63,056 nucleotides of DNA from an uncultured Christensenella sp. (GCA_910585055.1 CAJUBY010000002.1:1-63056), one strand, 5' to 3'; counted from the stretch's first letter, positions 13,950 to 23,340 are shown. Translations and numbers: made by a program. Notes: generated by a model not told the origin, from the sequence alone.

Positions 13950-15623
13950 TCATCTCGAATAAATACGTATAGTTTTGGCTACGTTTATATAATGGTCGGC
14001 GACACGTTCCGCGCCCGATGCAAGGGACAGATACAGCGTACCGACATCGGGAGCACAGTCGCCGTTTTCCAAACGCGATATATGATTTTCCGTCATTTTT
14101 TCCGTTATCGAATCCACACGGTCTTCTATCTCATACGCGCGCCTCAGCGAATCTCCGTCGACCAGTCTGTATGCCGACAAAGCGTTGCCGAACAGCTCGC
14201 GTATCACGGACTTAAGATCCTGTATCTCGGTGACGGCGACTTCGGAAAACCGTTCGTCGGTTTCTTTAAGTCTGTCGGCATATTCCACGATATTCTCCGC
14301 ATAATCGCCCACCCGTTCGAGGTCCGTTACGGATCTGAACGCAGTCGCAAGATAGTTTCTGTCGGCGTCGCTCAGATCGGATTTTAACAGTTTGACTATA
14401 AATTTAGCTATTTCCTTATTGAGATAATTGAGCTGTTCCTCGTTACTGCGAAACTCTTCGATATCCGTGTAATCCAACGAACAAACGGTATCGCACGCTA
14501 TTTCGAAATTACGCAGCGACGTTTCCGCCATACCAACAATCTCGCGCTTTACCTGCTGGACTGCGAGCGGCGGAGATTTTAAAATATGCTCTTCCAAAAA
14601 TCGCAGTTTGGGCGCTGTCTTTTGCGGTACTGCGGATTTATCCCTAACGATCTTGCAAACGAGCTTAACAAGCACATTTGTAAGCGGAAGTATTATTATC
14701 ACAGTGGTTATATTGAATATAGTGTGAAACATAGCAAGTTGCAGCTGCGGCGCGTGGGGGAACATCTTCCCGAATATAAAACCGTAATCTATTCCTCCGA
14801 ATCCGATAAACAGCCCGAGCAGTAAAAATACGATCACACCTCCCACATTGAAAATCAGATGTATAAGCGCCGTGCGTTTGGCGTTTACGGTACTTGTAAG
14901 CCCGGCTATAAGCGCCGTAACGCATGTGCCGATATTGGAACCCATTGTAATGTAAATCCCCTGATTAAGCGTTATAAGTCCGGTAAGCACCATTGTAATA
15001 GCCATTGACGTCATTACCGACGAGCTTTGCACCACAGCGGTCATGAGCGCGCCTATCAAAACAAGCAACAGCGGATTGCGGAACAATGCGAGGAATTCCT
15101 TTACCGAGTTCAATTCCGAAAAATACTTCATCGCGCCGCTCATCATCGAAAGACCGACAAAGAGCATACCGAACCCAGCCATTATCCCGCCGACTTTTTG
15201 CACCTTGTCCTTTTTCGCAAAAGCAAGTATGAAAGCGCCGATACCGGCAAACGTCGCAAACACAACCGACGACGATATCGAGTTTCCGCCGAACATTCCG
15301 AGCGCGACCAACTGTCCCGTTACCGTCGTGCCTATGTTCGCGCCGAAAATAACTGTAGCCGCTTGTGCCAGAGTCATGATCCCGGCGTTTACGAATCCTA
15401 TAACCATTACGGTAGTCGCGCTTGAACTTTGGATAGCGGCGGTAGTTACGGTACCGACGCCCACTCCTATCAGTTTGCTCTTGGAAGTTTTGCCAAACAA
15501 CGCTTTGAGTTTAGCGCTGCCCAAAGCTTCGAGATTGGCACTCATCATATTACACGCTATCAAAAATATGCCCACTCCGGCAATAAGCGTCAATACGGAA
15601 GTTGCTATCTGCACGGCATCCAT
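13950..15623 (-). CDS. Na+/phosphate cotransporter with PhoU-like domain
   Basis: A 557-residue membrane protein of the NptA/YjbB (Na/Pi cotransporter II) family that imports phosphate with sodium. The membrane half holds two inverted repeats with the QSSSATT signature (near residue 65) and QSSSVMT (near residue 200). The C-terminal 210 residues form a helical PhoU-like domain thought to regulate transport. Its AAGGAG ribosome binding site lies just after the end of the upstream exchanger gene (14-bp gap), so both are in one operon downstream of the Mn-type riboswitch. Linking phosphate and cation transport under one metal-sensing leader is plausible but unproved. Confidence 0.9.
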   Translation of the reverse strand: MDAVQIATSVLTLIAGVGIFLIACNMMSANLEALGSAKLKALFGKTSKSKLIGVGVGTVTTAAIQSSSATTVMVIGFVNAGIMTLAQAATVIFGANIGTTVTGQLVALGMFGGNSISSSVVFATFAGIGAFILAFAKKDKVQKVGGIMAGFGMLFVGLSMMSGAMKYFSELNSVKEFLALFRNPLLLVLIGALMTAVVQSSSVMTSMAITMVLTGLITLNQGIYITMGSNIGTCVTALIAGLTSTVNAKRTALIHLIFNVGGVIVFLLLGLFIGFGGIDYGFIFGKMFPHAPQLQLAMFHTIFNITTVIIILPLTNVLVKLVCKIVRDKSAVPQKTAPKLRFLEEHILKSPPLAVQQVKREIVGMAETSLRNFEIACDTVCSLDYTDIEEFRSNEEQLNYLNKEIAKFIVKLLKSDLSDADRNYLATAFRSVTDLERVGDYAENIVEYADRLKETDERFSEVAVTEIQDLKSVIRELFGNALSAYRLVDGDSLRRAYEIEDRVDSITEKMTENHISRLENGDCAPDVGTLYLSLASGAERVADHYINVAKTIRIYSR

Positions 15624-15636
15624 GTATTTTATCTCC

Positions 15637-16617
15637 TTATCCGTTCCTTATTATTATGTAAGCAAGATAGCCGACATATAACCCTATCATCAAAACGCCC
15701 TGCCATCTTGTAATTTTATCCGACACCAAAGATATGACCGCCACTACGGTACACGCCGCAAACATCACGATAAAGTCCGCCGCAGCGTCGCCGTTAAAAA
15801 CAGCCGAACTCACAGCCGACGAAGCTCCGAGTATAAAAACGATATTAAATATATTAGAACCAATTACGTTTCCGACCGCTATATCGTTCTCGCCCTTTAC
15901 CGCAGCGACAATGCTTGTCACCAACTCGGGTAGCGATGTGCCAACGGCGACGATGGTAAGCCCTACAAGCCCGTCGCTCATACCCCATGCCCGAGCAAGC
16001 CCCGACGCGCCGTTCACCGTGAATTTTCCGCCGAAAATTATTCCGGCGAGCCCGACAGCGGCTAAAACGACGCTCAGCCATATCGGAAATTTCTTTTTAC
16101 GCTCGGTTTGTTTTTCGCCCGTCCGGATAACCGTACCTTCCGCGATCGCCCGTTTTGCCTGTTTTTTGGCACGCAGAAACAAAAACATCATGTATCCGGC
16201 AAACAAGACCAACAGTGCGACGGACTCGTATATATCCAATCTGTACGGCGTGACGGCAAAAGCGAATACCGCGAGCACGGCATACAAAAACATCAACACC
16301 GGCAGATCGTATTTTTTGATATCCGGACCTATCGCAACGGGTATTATCACGGCGCTGACGCCGATGATAAACAACGTATTAAAGATATTTGACCCGACAA
16401 TATTTCCGAGACTCATATCGTTAAGCCCGTTAGCTGCGCCTGTGATACTTACAGACGCTTCGGGCGCACTTGTCCCCATCGATACAAGCGTAAGTCCTAT
16501 CACCAACGGCGAAACACCCAGCGCCGCGGCGATGCTGCGCGATCCGCCCACAAAAAGATCGGCGCCTTTAACAAGCATCAATGTACCTATCAAACATAAA
16601 AAAATGTCTAACGCCAT
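15637..16617 (-). CDS. Ca2+/Na+ exchanger family antiporter (CaxA/YrbG-like)
   Basis: A 326-residue membrane protein with about ten helices. It carries the two alpha-repeats of the Ca2+:cation antiporter family: GTSAPEASVSI with GNIVGSNIFN in the first half and GTSLPELVTSI with GNVIGSNIFN in the second, whose acidic residues bind the cation. A charged cytoplasmic loop (about residues 150-175) joins the halves. It probably expels Ca2+, or Mn2+ given the leader, using a Na+ or H+ gradient. It is the first gene after a yybP-ykoY-like riboswitch and is followed by the phosphate transporter. Confidence 0.9.
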   Translation of the reverse strand: MALDIFLCLIGTLMLVKGADLFVGGSRSIAAALGVSPLVIGLTLVSMGTSAPEASVSITGAANGLNDMSLGNIVGSNIFNTLFIIGVSAVIIPVAIGPDIKKYDLPVLMFLYAVLAVFAFAVTPYRLDIYESVALLVLFAGYMMFLFLRAKKQAKRAIAEGTVIRTGEKQTERKKKFPIWLSVVLAAVGLAGIIFGGKFTVNGASGLARAWGMSDGLVGLTIVAVGTSLPELVTSIVAAVKGENDIAVGNVIGSNIFNIVFILGASSAVSSAVFNGDAAADFIVMFAACTVVAVISLVSDKITRWQGVLMIGLYVGYLAYIIIRNG

Positions 16618-16630
16618 TAAATCTCCGAAA

Positions 16631-16750
16631 AAAAGAGACCATTACCAAAAAATATTGGTAAAAGTCTCGAATTTTAAGCGTTACCGGGTATATGAAATAC
16701 CGTACTGACGGTTAGCGCACGTATACACGCATTCTACTCCCTTTTAATAA
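16631..16750 (-). ncRNA. yybP-ykoY-like manganese riboswitch with terminator
   Basis: Reading the minus strand, AAAAGGGAGTAG (near 16747) resembles the conserved GGGGAGUAGC loop. GTCAGTACGG follows, then CCCGGTAACGC (near 16685), which resembles CCUGGCAACGC. CGAGAC begins a terminator hairpin: GAGAC.TTTACCA pairs with TTGGTAA..GTCTC and is followed by seven T residues just before the start codon. Motif order and spacing match the yybP-ykoY class, which senses Mn2+ and switches cation exporters on. Here it would turn on the exchanger and the phosphate transporter. The variant GGGAGTAGA (not GC) is slightly off consensus. Confidence 0.72.
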
Positions 16751-16807
16751 AGGATATTCGATTGTCATAATAAGAATAACACGGCGAACCGCGTAATGTC
16801 AAACGAT

Positions 16808-17035
16808 TTAAAGCAATTTCTGAAGTTTGCGGTTAAGGCGCGCAAGCTGCTCGCGCTTTACTTCGATGTCTGCGGTATACGCTCTGAAAAACTGCATTTC
16901 GGACTCGTCGGGATCCTGCTTGCTTATGAGCGATTCCATAAGCGCCGCTTGTGAACGCGAACGCTTGGTTTCCAACGCCTGGATTTCCTGTTCGAGAAGA
17001 TTGATCTCTTTAGCCAGTTCCTTTTTTAACGACAT
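16808..17035 (-). CDS. Small coiled-coil protein
   Basis: A 75-residue protein that is almost entirely charged helix (heptad-like LLEQEIQALETKRSRSQ then IEVKREQLARLNRKLQKLL), so a short coiled coil or helical hairpin is likely. AAGGAG precedes the start. It follows the large repeat-containing membrane protein by 15 bp, so they are probably co-transcribed. That protein has its own long cytoplasmic coiled coil, making an interaction between the two an attractive guess. Confidence 0.65.
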   Translation of the reverse strand: MSLKKELAKEINLLEQEIQALETKRSRSQAALMESLISKQDPDESEMQFFRAYTADIEVKREQLARLNRKLQKLL

Positions 17036-17050
17036 GGTATGTATCTCCTT

Positions 17051-19408
17051 TTATTTTTCTCCGACAGGCTGATCTTCCGTCGGCGTTTTACTTTCGGTAG
17101 CGGCTGCTTCGGCTTGGGGTTCGGTCTCGGGGATACGCTCCGATAGCGGCTGTTCGGCATCCGCCGTTTTTTTTGCGCCGTCGACGCGCTCTCTCATGCG
17201 CTCGGCACGTGCCTGCATCGCTTCCGCACGCGCTCTTATACGTTCGGCGCGTTCGTTGGCGGCTTTGGCTTTATCCTCGAGCGCCGCGGCTTTATCCTCG
17301 ACAGACATTCCCTTTTTTGCGAGAGCGGCGGCTTTACGTTTTGCCGCTTTCTGCTGTTTTATTTCTTCGGCTTTTGCCTGTTCCTGCTTTTGTCTTGCCT
17401 CTTCCGCCTGCTTTGCTGCGCGAACGGACGCTATAGTTGCGTCTACCGTGGCTTTGGTACGGATCGCAAGCGCCATCTTATCGGTGAGTATCGAGAAAAC
17501 ACCGGCTTTCCAAAGAATAAGCAGCACCGCGGCAATAACCGCCACAACGCCGAGCACTATCAACAGTACCACCCACCACGCAAGACCGGGCGCGTCGAAA
17601 ATACGGAAGCCGTAATTATAATCGGGCAGACCGTAGTAATTTTCTCCGCCTTTGACAGACGCCGTAAGAATATATTCGCCGGCTTCGGCATTCGCAAGCT
17701 TATTCAACCCGGTTGCCGAATCGTACACAACCGTACCGTCGGAATTGCGGATTTTCACGACAACTTCGCCGAACTTGGCTTGAGCCATGACTTTATTGTT
17801 CTGCGTGCTGTACTTGCCTTCGGTCCATGACGAAATAACGGGCGTGGAGATCCATACGTTGTCGGCTTGAGTAACGTTGAACCGCGCGGCGGTAGGCTCT
17901 AGCACGGAATAATTATCGCTTTCCGCAACAGTCGCAACTAGGAAGTAAACTCCCACATCGAGGCTGCCGAGTTTTTGCGCCGTCTCATCGGAAACTATGC
18001 CGTCGGTAACGGTAAAATCTTTAAGACCTTCGATAGGGCGTTCGCACTTCGTATCGTAAGCGACGGTAAAAATGACCTGATGATCGTCGTCGGAAAAATG
18101 CGCGCGACCGTCGATGATATTGAATTCCTTATTGTAATCGCCGTACTTCCATTGAACGATATTGGGAGTGACGTCCCAAGAATTGTCGGCGACACCTATA
18201 TCGAACCTTATGGTATGCGGCTCGATCGCGTTGTAATTAGCGGACGCGTCAAGCTCGGCGGTAAGATAATATGTACCGACGGGAAGCGCATTAAGCGCTT
18301 TTTCCACCGGTGCCGAAACGGTACCGTCCTCATCCACTACAAAATTTTCCAAATCTTTTACGACGTCGCCGCCGCCTATATCACGAGTGACTTTGTACGA
18401 CACAAAACAGCCGTCGTCGAGGAACTTGGGTTCGGCAGTAAAACCGTTTTCACCGTTTACGAATTTCCCGTAATTCCACGGATAAATAACACTGGGATTT
18501 AGCACCCATTCATTGTCGGCTATTGTTATATTAAACGCGTCTGGCGCGGCTACTTCTCCGGAATAATTGCCTATACCGCGAAAAACGATCGACACGCTTC
18601 CGACCGAAAGCGAATCCGCTTCCACAGTAAACTGCTCGCCCTCGGTAAGCTCCTTACCTTCGAGCGTCGCGGTGAGCGCCGGTATAGCGGTGTCCTTGCC
18701 GTTGTAAGGTATAGACAGATCTTCGCCGTCGTCGAACTGCCATGCAAACGCGTTTGCAGGATCGGAAATATCGCAAGCCGTCACGCCGAAACCGTATTCG
18801 AACAGATATTTGCCGTATACGACGCCCAGATCGTCGAATGTTTCTTCGTTATTCAGCCACCAATGTTTGTGAGGCGCGGTGTCCTCCGCACTGAATTCGG
18901 GAACTGTGACGGAGATCAAATAACTTCCGACTTCGAATCCGTTGACGGTATTTTTATAATGCTCCGGATCGCTTATCGGCTTGCTTTCGTCCGCCGTCTT
19001 TTCCCCGTCGACGGTTTTGACCTCGTAATAAGCGACGGTACCTGTGTCGCCGTATTTTACGGCAAATTCGGTCACCGGCTCTTGTACGGATTCGACGGAC
19101 GCTATAGCGACCGTAACGGTATCGCCGTGTTCGGGCCGCGGCGGCAGATAGTTTCCGTCCTTTCCGAATACTTTTTCTATCGCCAGCAGCTCCGTACCGT
19201 CTGCGGCACGCACATGATTGCCGCCTACCGTATCTACCTGTCCGTCCCCGTCGGAGCTTGCGTAAACTCCGGCGCCGCCGATATTTCCGTCAAACGCCCC
19301 GACTCCGTTATAAGGCACGATCAAAGCAAAACACAACGCCGCCGCCGCAATACATATTGCAGACGCTATAATCGCGGCAATTGCACATTTACGCAATTTA
19401 TTTGTCAT
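17051..19408 (-). CDS. Large membrane protein with extracellular repeats and cytoplasmic coiled coil
   Basis: A 785-residue protein. A hydrophobic N-terminal segment (about 8-33) can act as signal peptide or anchor. An exposed region follows that contains at least three divergent repeats of about 100 residues, each opening with a W..P.I..W.YG.Y pattern and ending in a GTYYLTA or GVYFLVA strand. A second membrane helix lies at about 611-635. The last 150 residues are a cytoplasmic Ala/Glu/Lys/Arg-rich coiled coil with a disordered acidic tail. GGAGG precedes the start. Repeats of this kind (MBG/cadherin-like) usually mediate adhesion. The large cytoplasmic coiled coil is unusual for such proteins and suggests a scaffolding or signalling link. 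Confidence 0.72.
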   Translation of the reverse strand: MTNKLRKCAIAAIIASAICIAAAALCFALIVPYNGVGAFDGNIGGAGVYASSDGDGQVDTVGGNHVRAADGTELLAIEKVFGKDGNYLPPRPEHGDTVTVAIASVESVQEPVTEFAVKYGDTGTVAYYEVKTVDGEKTADESKPISDPEHYKNTVNGFEVGSYLISVTVPEFSAEDTAPHKHWWLNNEETFDDLGVVYGKYLFEYGFGVTACDISDPANAFAWQFDDGEDLSIPYNGKDTAIPALTATLEGKELTEGEQFTVEADSLSVGSVSIVFRGIGNYSGEVAAPDAFNITIADNEWVLNPSVIYPWNYGKFVNGENGFTAEPKFLDDGCFVSYKVTRDIGGGDVVKDLENFVVDEDGTVSAPVEKALNALPVGTYYLTAELDASANYNAIEPHTIRFDIGVADNSWDVTPNIVQWKYGDYNKEFNIIDGRAHFSDDDHQVIFTVAYDTKCERPIEGLKDFTVTDGIVSDETAQKLGSLDVGVYFLVATVAESDNYSVLEPTAARFNVTQADNVWISTPVISSWTEGKYSTQNNKVMAQAKFGEVVVKIRNSDGTVVYDSATGLNKLANAEAGEYILTASVKGGENYYGLPDYNYGFRIFDAPGLAWWVVLLIVLGVVAVIAAVLLILWKAGVFSILTDKMALAIRTKATVDATIASVRAAKQAEEARQKQEQAKAEEIKQQKAAKRKAAALAKKGMSVEDKAAALEDKAKAANERAERIRARAEAMQARAERMRERVDGAKKTADAEQPLSERIPETEPQAEAAATESKTPTEDQPVGEK

Positions 19409-19629
19409 AACGGAAAGCCTCCAACTGATCGACTGCTAATCGTACTCCGTCCGCAATTATCCCCGATAACGGATAAAACGACCGACGGCACCGGCAAACG
19501 CCGGCAATTCGGACAGGATATAAAACATTAATCAAATCAATTTTATCACACACATGCCGCGCTGTCAAGCAAAAAAAGAAAAATGCCGTCAAATTGAACT
19601 ACTATAGGACAAGATCCGCACTTATCCGA

Positions 19630-21096
19630 TTAGACCGTGTTCGATATTTCGTCGTGTGATATTTCCTGTTTTTCGGCTTTTTTTCCATTGCCGATCATAT
19701 CGCCGTTACCGCACGACTTTTTGAACACCGCGAAATATGCTATGAGCATTGCAAGTCCCGTCACCGTCCAGCTTATGGGATAAACTATCATAAGCAACCA
19801 AAAAGAATAGTATGAAGCATAAACGGTGTATATCCAAACTATGCGCAATACGCAAGAACCTATAACCGTAAAAACCGCAGGCAGCATGGAATGTCCCATA
19901 CCTCTCAGCGCCGCGCCGGCTATTTCGTAAAAACACGGCAGCATAGACCCCAACAGCACGCACCGCATTCGGACTATCGCATATTCTATCGAAACGGGAT
20001 CCGACGTGTAAACGCGAATAAATAACCTGCCTCCCAGCGTAAACGCTACGCTCAACACCGACGAAACGCAAAGCGATAACAGCATGGATATTTTAAACAC
20101 TTTGCGGCACCGCCCGTATTCGCCTGCGGCGTGATTCTGTCCGAAAAATGTCACGGCGGTCTGAGCGAAACCGTTTACAAAATAATAGACGTAATATTCG
20201 AAATTGACCGCGTCGCCGTTACCTGCAACGGCTTGCGCCCCGAACGAATTGACCGAAGACTGGATCAATACGTTTGCAACAGAAAAAACAACGCCCTGCA
20301 ACCCTGCCGGAAGTCCTATCACGGCGATACGTTTTATGTAAGCGGCGCGGATACGCGACAGCTTTTTGCGTATGCGAAACATCCCGTCGCGCATTATCAC
20401 CGCCAAAACCAGCGCCGCGCTGACAACGTTGGCTATGACGGTCGCTGCGGCGACTCCGGCAACGCCCATATCCGCAGCCGCGACGAAAAGAAAATTAAGC
20501 CCGACATTAAGAATGCCTGCGGTAATAAGGATATACAGCGCCTTTTTGGTATCGCCCACTCCGCGCAGGATAGCCGCGCCGAAATTGTATACCATCAAAA
20601 ACGGCATACAGACAAAATATATCCGCAGATATTCGGTAGCGAGCGGAAGCGCGTCCGAGGGCGTGTTCATAAGTTTCAACAACGGTTCCGACACACCTAT
20701 ACCCAGACCAAGCAGCACAACGCCGCTGCCCGCCGCTATCACGAGCGACGTCAATACCACGCTGTGAATGTCGTCGGTACGGCTCTTGCCTATAAGCTCG
20801 GCTATCAAAACCGTTACGCCCACCGACAAGCCGGAAAAAAGATTTATAAGCAGATTTACGAGCGCGCCGTTGCTGTTGACCGCGCTCTGCGCAACGCTGC
20901 CCTCATACCAGAACACGACCGCCATATCGGCGGAATTAAAAAGTTGCTGCAGTATGCCGGTCAGCGCGAGCGGCAAAGCAAACAATAAAATATTTTTCAT
21001 CATCGGACCGTGGAGCATATCCATCTGCCGAGACTTTTTTGATTTGACAGGCGCGTCCGCCGCGGTATCCGTTTGATTTTCGACCATGTCAGACAT
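19630..21096 (-). CDS. MATE family multidrug/cation efflux protein
   Basis: A membrane protein of about 488 residues with twelve helices in two homologous halves (PLALTGILQQLFNSADMAVVFW in the first, GLPAGLQGVVFSVANVLIQ in the second). It expels cationic drugs or metabolites using Na+ or H+. The ATG at 21096 was chosen as a compromise. In-frame ATGs occur at 21129, 21096 and 21087 and none has a convincing Shine-Dalgarno sequence. The C-terminal tail is hydrophilic. It is transcribed alone, convergent with nothing, and lies back to back with the rubrerythrin gene. Confidence 0.88.
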   Translation of the reverse strand: MSDMVENQTDTAADAPVKSKKSRQMDMLHGPMMKNILLFALPLALTGILQQLFNSADMAVVFWYEGSVAQSAVNSNGALVNLLINLFSGLSVGVTVLIAELIGKSRTDDIHSVVLTSLVIAAGSGVVLLGLGIGVSEPLLKLMNTPSDALPLATEYLRIYFVCMPFLMVYNFGAAILRGVGDTKKALYILITAGILNVGLNFLFVAAADMGVAGVAAATVIANVVSAALVLAVIMRDGMFRIRKKLSRIRAAYIKRIAVIGLPAGLQGVVFSVANVLIQSSVNSFGAQAVAGNGDAVNFEYYVYYFVNGFAQTAVTFFGQNHAAGEYGRCRKVFKISMLLSLCVSSVLSVAFTLGGRLFIRVYTSDPVSIEYAIVRMRCVLLGSMLPCFYEIAGAALRGMGHSMLPAVFTVIGSCVLRIVWIYTVYASYYSFWLLMIVYPISWTVTGLAMLIAYFAVFKKSCGNGDMIGNGKKAEKQEISHDEISNTV

Positions 21097-21199
21097 AGAT
21101 ATATTACGACCGAAAAAATCATACCACATTATCCGTTCAAAAGCAAATCAAACGCGCGCGGTACGGCAATATTTATCGACATAATTTCCGAAATTTCGA

Positions 21200-21228
21200 T
21201 TGACATTGTATCTTCGATATGATATAAA
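21200..21228 (+). promoter_or_regulatory. Rubrerythrin promoter
   Basis: TTGACA (21200-21205), 17 bases, TATAAA (21223-21228), followed at 21252 by AAGGAG and the ATG at 21265. The spacing is ideal, consistent with strong expression. No clear PerR box could be picked out. Confidence 0.75.
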
Positions 21229-21264
21229 TATTTAAACTCAAATCAATACATAAGGAGTACAAAT

Positions 21265-21792
21265 ATGAAAAGATGTGCGGTTTGCGGCGAGATCGTGGAA
21301 GACGGAGTTGACGTCTGCCCCGTATGCGGCGCAAAAAAATTCGAACCCGTTACGGGCGAAGCCAAATTTGCTTGCGAACATGCCGTAGGCGACGGCGTAG
21401 TGGAAGACAAGGAAGTAATGGAGGGCTTGCGCGCCAACTTCAACGGAGAATGTACCGAAGTAGGCATGTATCTCGCAATGGCTCGTGTCGCCGAACGCGA
21501 AGGTTATCCCGAGATCGCGGAAGCGTACAAACGTTATGCGTATGAGGAAGCGGAACACGCCGCCAAGTTCGCAGAACTTTTGGGCGAAGTCGTTACCTCT
21601 TCTACCAAAAAGAATCTCGAGCTTCGCGCCGCAGCGGAAGCCGGCGCATGCGAAGGCAAGCTTATGATAGCAAAGCGCGCAAAACAGCTCGGTTACGACG
21701 CCATCCACGACACAGTCCACGAAATGGCAAAGGACGAGGCTCGCCACGGCGCAGGCTTTGCCGGACTTCTCAAAAGATATTTCGGCAAATAA
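21265..21792 (+). CDS. Reverse rubrerythrin
   Basis: A 175-residue peroxide/oxygen-detoxifying protein with reversed domain order. The N-terminal rubredoxin-like domain has Cys pairs CAVC and CPVC (residues 4-22), which bind one iron. A four-helix ferritin-like diiron domain follows, with E..E ligands in FNGECTEVGMY and YEEAEHAAKF in the first half and GACEGK and KDEARHGAGF in the second. In Clostridium acetobutylicum this type reduces O2 and H2O2 using NADH-linked electron donors. A strong promoter and terminator make it a single-gene unit. It marks the organism as an anaerobe. Confidence 0.93.
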   Translation: MKRCAVCGEIVEDGVDVCPVCGAKKFEPVTGEAKFACEHAVGDGVVEDKEVMEGLRANFNGECTEVGMYLAMARVAEREGYPEIAEAYKRYAYEEAEHAAKFAELLGEVVTSSTKKNLELRAAAEAGACEGKLMIAKRAKQLGYDAIHDTVHEMAKDEARHGAGFAGLLKRYFGK

Positions 21793-21816
21793 TCAAACAG
21801 TACAAAAAACAGAAAA

Positions 21817-21847
21817 CGGCGGATACGCAAATATCCGTCGTTTTTTT
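21817..21847 (+). terminator. Rubrerythrin terminator
   Basis: ACGGCGGATA and TATCCGTCGT form a 10-bp stem (one G-U) around CGCAAA, followed by eight T residues. Confidence 0.85.
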
Positions 21848-21874
21848 TGTTTAGATAACCTATAAATACAGTTT

Positions 21875-22114
21875 TCAATCCGTTATATTTCCGTCGCGGA
21901 ACAGCGGGCTGTCGAAAAATTCCGGCAAGTCCGGCCCGAATCCCTGCGCGATATCGTATATCATTTTTAAGCTGTGCGTCTTCTGCCGCATATGCCTTAT
22001 ATCGCCTATCGAACCTTGCGTTACGCCGCTCGACATCGACAACTTATATTGTGTCATTTTCTTTTCTTCAAGCAACTCGTCAACTCTCATGGCGAGCGCT
22101 TCGGCAAGTGTCAT
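21875..22114 (-). CDS. Small Xre-family transcriptional regulator
   Basis: A 79-residue protein consisting of one helix-turn-helix (VDELLEEKKMTQYKLSMSSGVTQGSIGDI, residues 11-39) with a short acidic tail. GGAGAAC precedes the start. It follows the thioesterase gene by 35 bp on the same strand. Chromosomal one-domain Xre proteins of this type are common in Clostridia; the target is unknown. Confidence 0.82.
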   Translation of the reverse strand: MTLAEALAMRVDELLEEKKMTQYKLSMSSGVTQGSIGDIRHMRQKTHSLKMIYDIAQGFGPDLPEFFDSPLFRDGNITD

Positions 22115-22149
22115 AAAGCGTTCTCCTATTTTATCTGCCGTTTAAGCGG

Positions 22150-22641
22150 CTAAAACTCTATATCGGTAACGTCGTCGGGGATATAGATATCAAGCTCTTC
22201 TTCGACCGACGCGTCGCAGACTTTTTCGGCAGGCAGGATAAGATATTTCGCCACGCCCTCGGCGAGCACGTTGTTGTCCATATCCATTATGTAACACTTG
22301 GCGCTGTAAGCGCGCGACAGCCGCTCGGTAAACACACCCCTGCCCTTTAACGGCGTTCCGTACGGCACGGGCTTGCGGTACTTTACATTTATATCCATAG
22401 TCACCGCTATCTTATCGGGGCTGTCCACCCACAACACTCTGCCCGCAAGCTCGTCGATCATGGTAGCCAGCATACCGCCGTGCACTCTGCCGGGATAGCT
22501 TTGATGTTCTTCGCGGAAAGTAAACAGACCGCCGACGGACCCGTCTTCCAAATTATAAAACTGTGCGCGGACTCCTGCGTTGTTGTCCATGCCGCAAATC
22601 AAACACATATGCGAATTATTCTGCTTTGAAACTACTCTCAT
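22150..22641 (-). CDS. PaaI-like hotdog-fold thioesterase
   Basis: A 163-residue hotdog-fold protein, probably an acyl-CoA thioesterase. The central helix motif RVHGGMLATMIDELAGRVLW (about residues 52-71) carries the HGG and the acidic residue typical of the PaaI/YigI group, followed by strands VTMDINVKYRKPVP and the domain end. An N-terminal CLICGMDNNAGVRA segment is typical of this subfamily. The start at 22641 follows CGGAGCG; a longer in-frame start has no ribosome binding site. The substrate is unknown. Confidence 0.85.
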   Translation of the reverse strand: MRVVSKQNNSHMCLICGMDNNAGVRAQFYNLEDGSVGGLFTFREEHQSYPGRVHGGMLATMIDELAGRVLWVDSPDKIAVTMDINVKYRKPVPYGTPLKGRGVFTERLSRAYSAKCYIMDMDNNVLAEGVAKYLILPAEKVCDASVEEELDIYIPDDVTDIEF

Positions 22642-22883
22642 TGTACGCTCCGAAAAGGATTTGCAGATATTATACCCCTGTGCTCGGCGATTGTCAACGG
22701 TTAAGCGACACAAACTCAGTCGCAGCTTACACGACCGCACAATAAAATCTTACATAAAAAACCCGGCACGCACGCGATCCGCACCGGATCTCGGCGTCTT
22801 TTTAATCTGTTTTTAATCTTTCTGACATCGTTTTTTAAGAATGGTGTAGTATAATGGCATTGTAACAAACATTGGAGGCGGTT

Positions 22884-23198
22884 ATGAGAAAGAAACTCGA
22901 CTGGACATTATCGGTAATAGTGCTTGTGGCGTACGCTACGCTGTGGGTCGTATATTGGATAATGGCGTACAATCCCGTGCCCGACTGGGTACTGAAAGCC
23001 ATAGAGATCACGCGCACGGTAGCGCTGTGCCTTATGTATTGCGTCGTGCTGTACAACGCGCTCTGCTGGACGGACAGCTGGGTACTGCGCATAATATTCA
23101 TCGCGCTGGCTTTGTTCCTTATGTCGAGCGCGATCGCGGGATATGTTCCGGCAGTCGAAAAGTTTTTTACGTCCAACGGCATTCCGTTGATGCGTTGA
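22884..23198 (+). CDS. Small integral membrane protein
   Basis: A 104-residue protein with three hydrophobic helices (about 8-30, 36-62 and 66-90), rich in Trp and Tyr. The ATG at 22884 is chosen because GGAGGCGG sits directly before it and a TATAAT box at 22850-22855 precedes that. There is no recognisable domain. A terminator follows, so it is a single gene. Confidence 0.65.
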   Translation: MRKKLDWTLSVIVLVAYATLWVVYWIMAYNPVPDWVLKAIEITRTVALCLMYCVVLYNALCWTDSWVLRIIFIALALFLMSSAIAGYVPAVEKFFTSNGIPLMR

Positions 23199-23267
23199 CG
23201 GCGGCCCGATCGACGCTCCGAAAAAGCCGATTTTCCGGCGCGAATAAAACAAAAAACTTATCAAAAA

Positions 23268-23299
23268 GGGCGTAAACGCTGCGTTTACCGCCCTTTTTT
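23268..23299 (+). terminator. Terminator after the small membrane protein
   Basis: GGGCGTAAACGC and GCGTTTACCGCCC form a 12-bp stem with one offset base, flanked by an A-run and followed by TTTTTT, so it may function in both directions. Confidence 0.75.
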
Positions 23300-23311
23300 G
23301 CCGCATAAAAA

Positions 23312-23340
23312 TTGACAAACGGTCTTTTCGGTGGTACAAT
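23312..23340 (+). promoter_or_regulatory. Promoter of the IlvD-like/ACP operon
   Basis: TTGACA (23312-23317), 17 bases, TACAAT (23335-23340), then AAAGGAAAG before the ATG at 23386. No leader-peptide or T-box attenuator of the kind used by branched-chain amino-acid operons is visible in the short leader. Confidence 0.8.
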
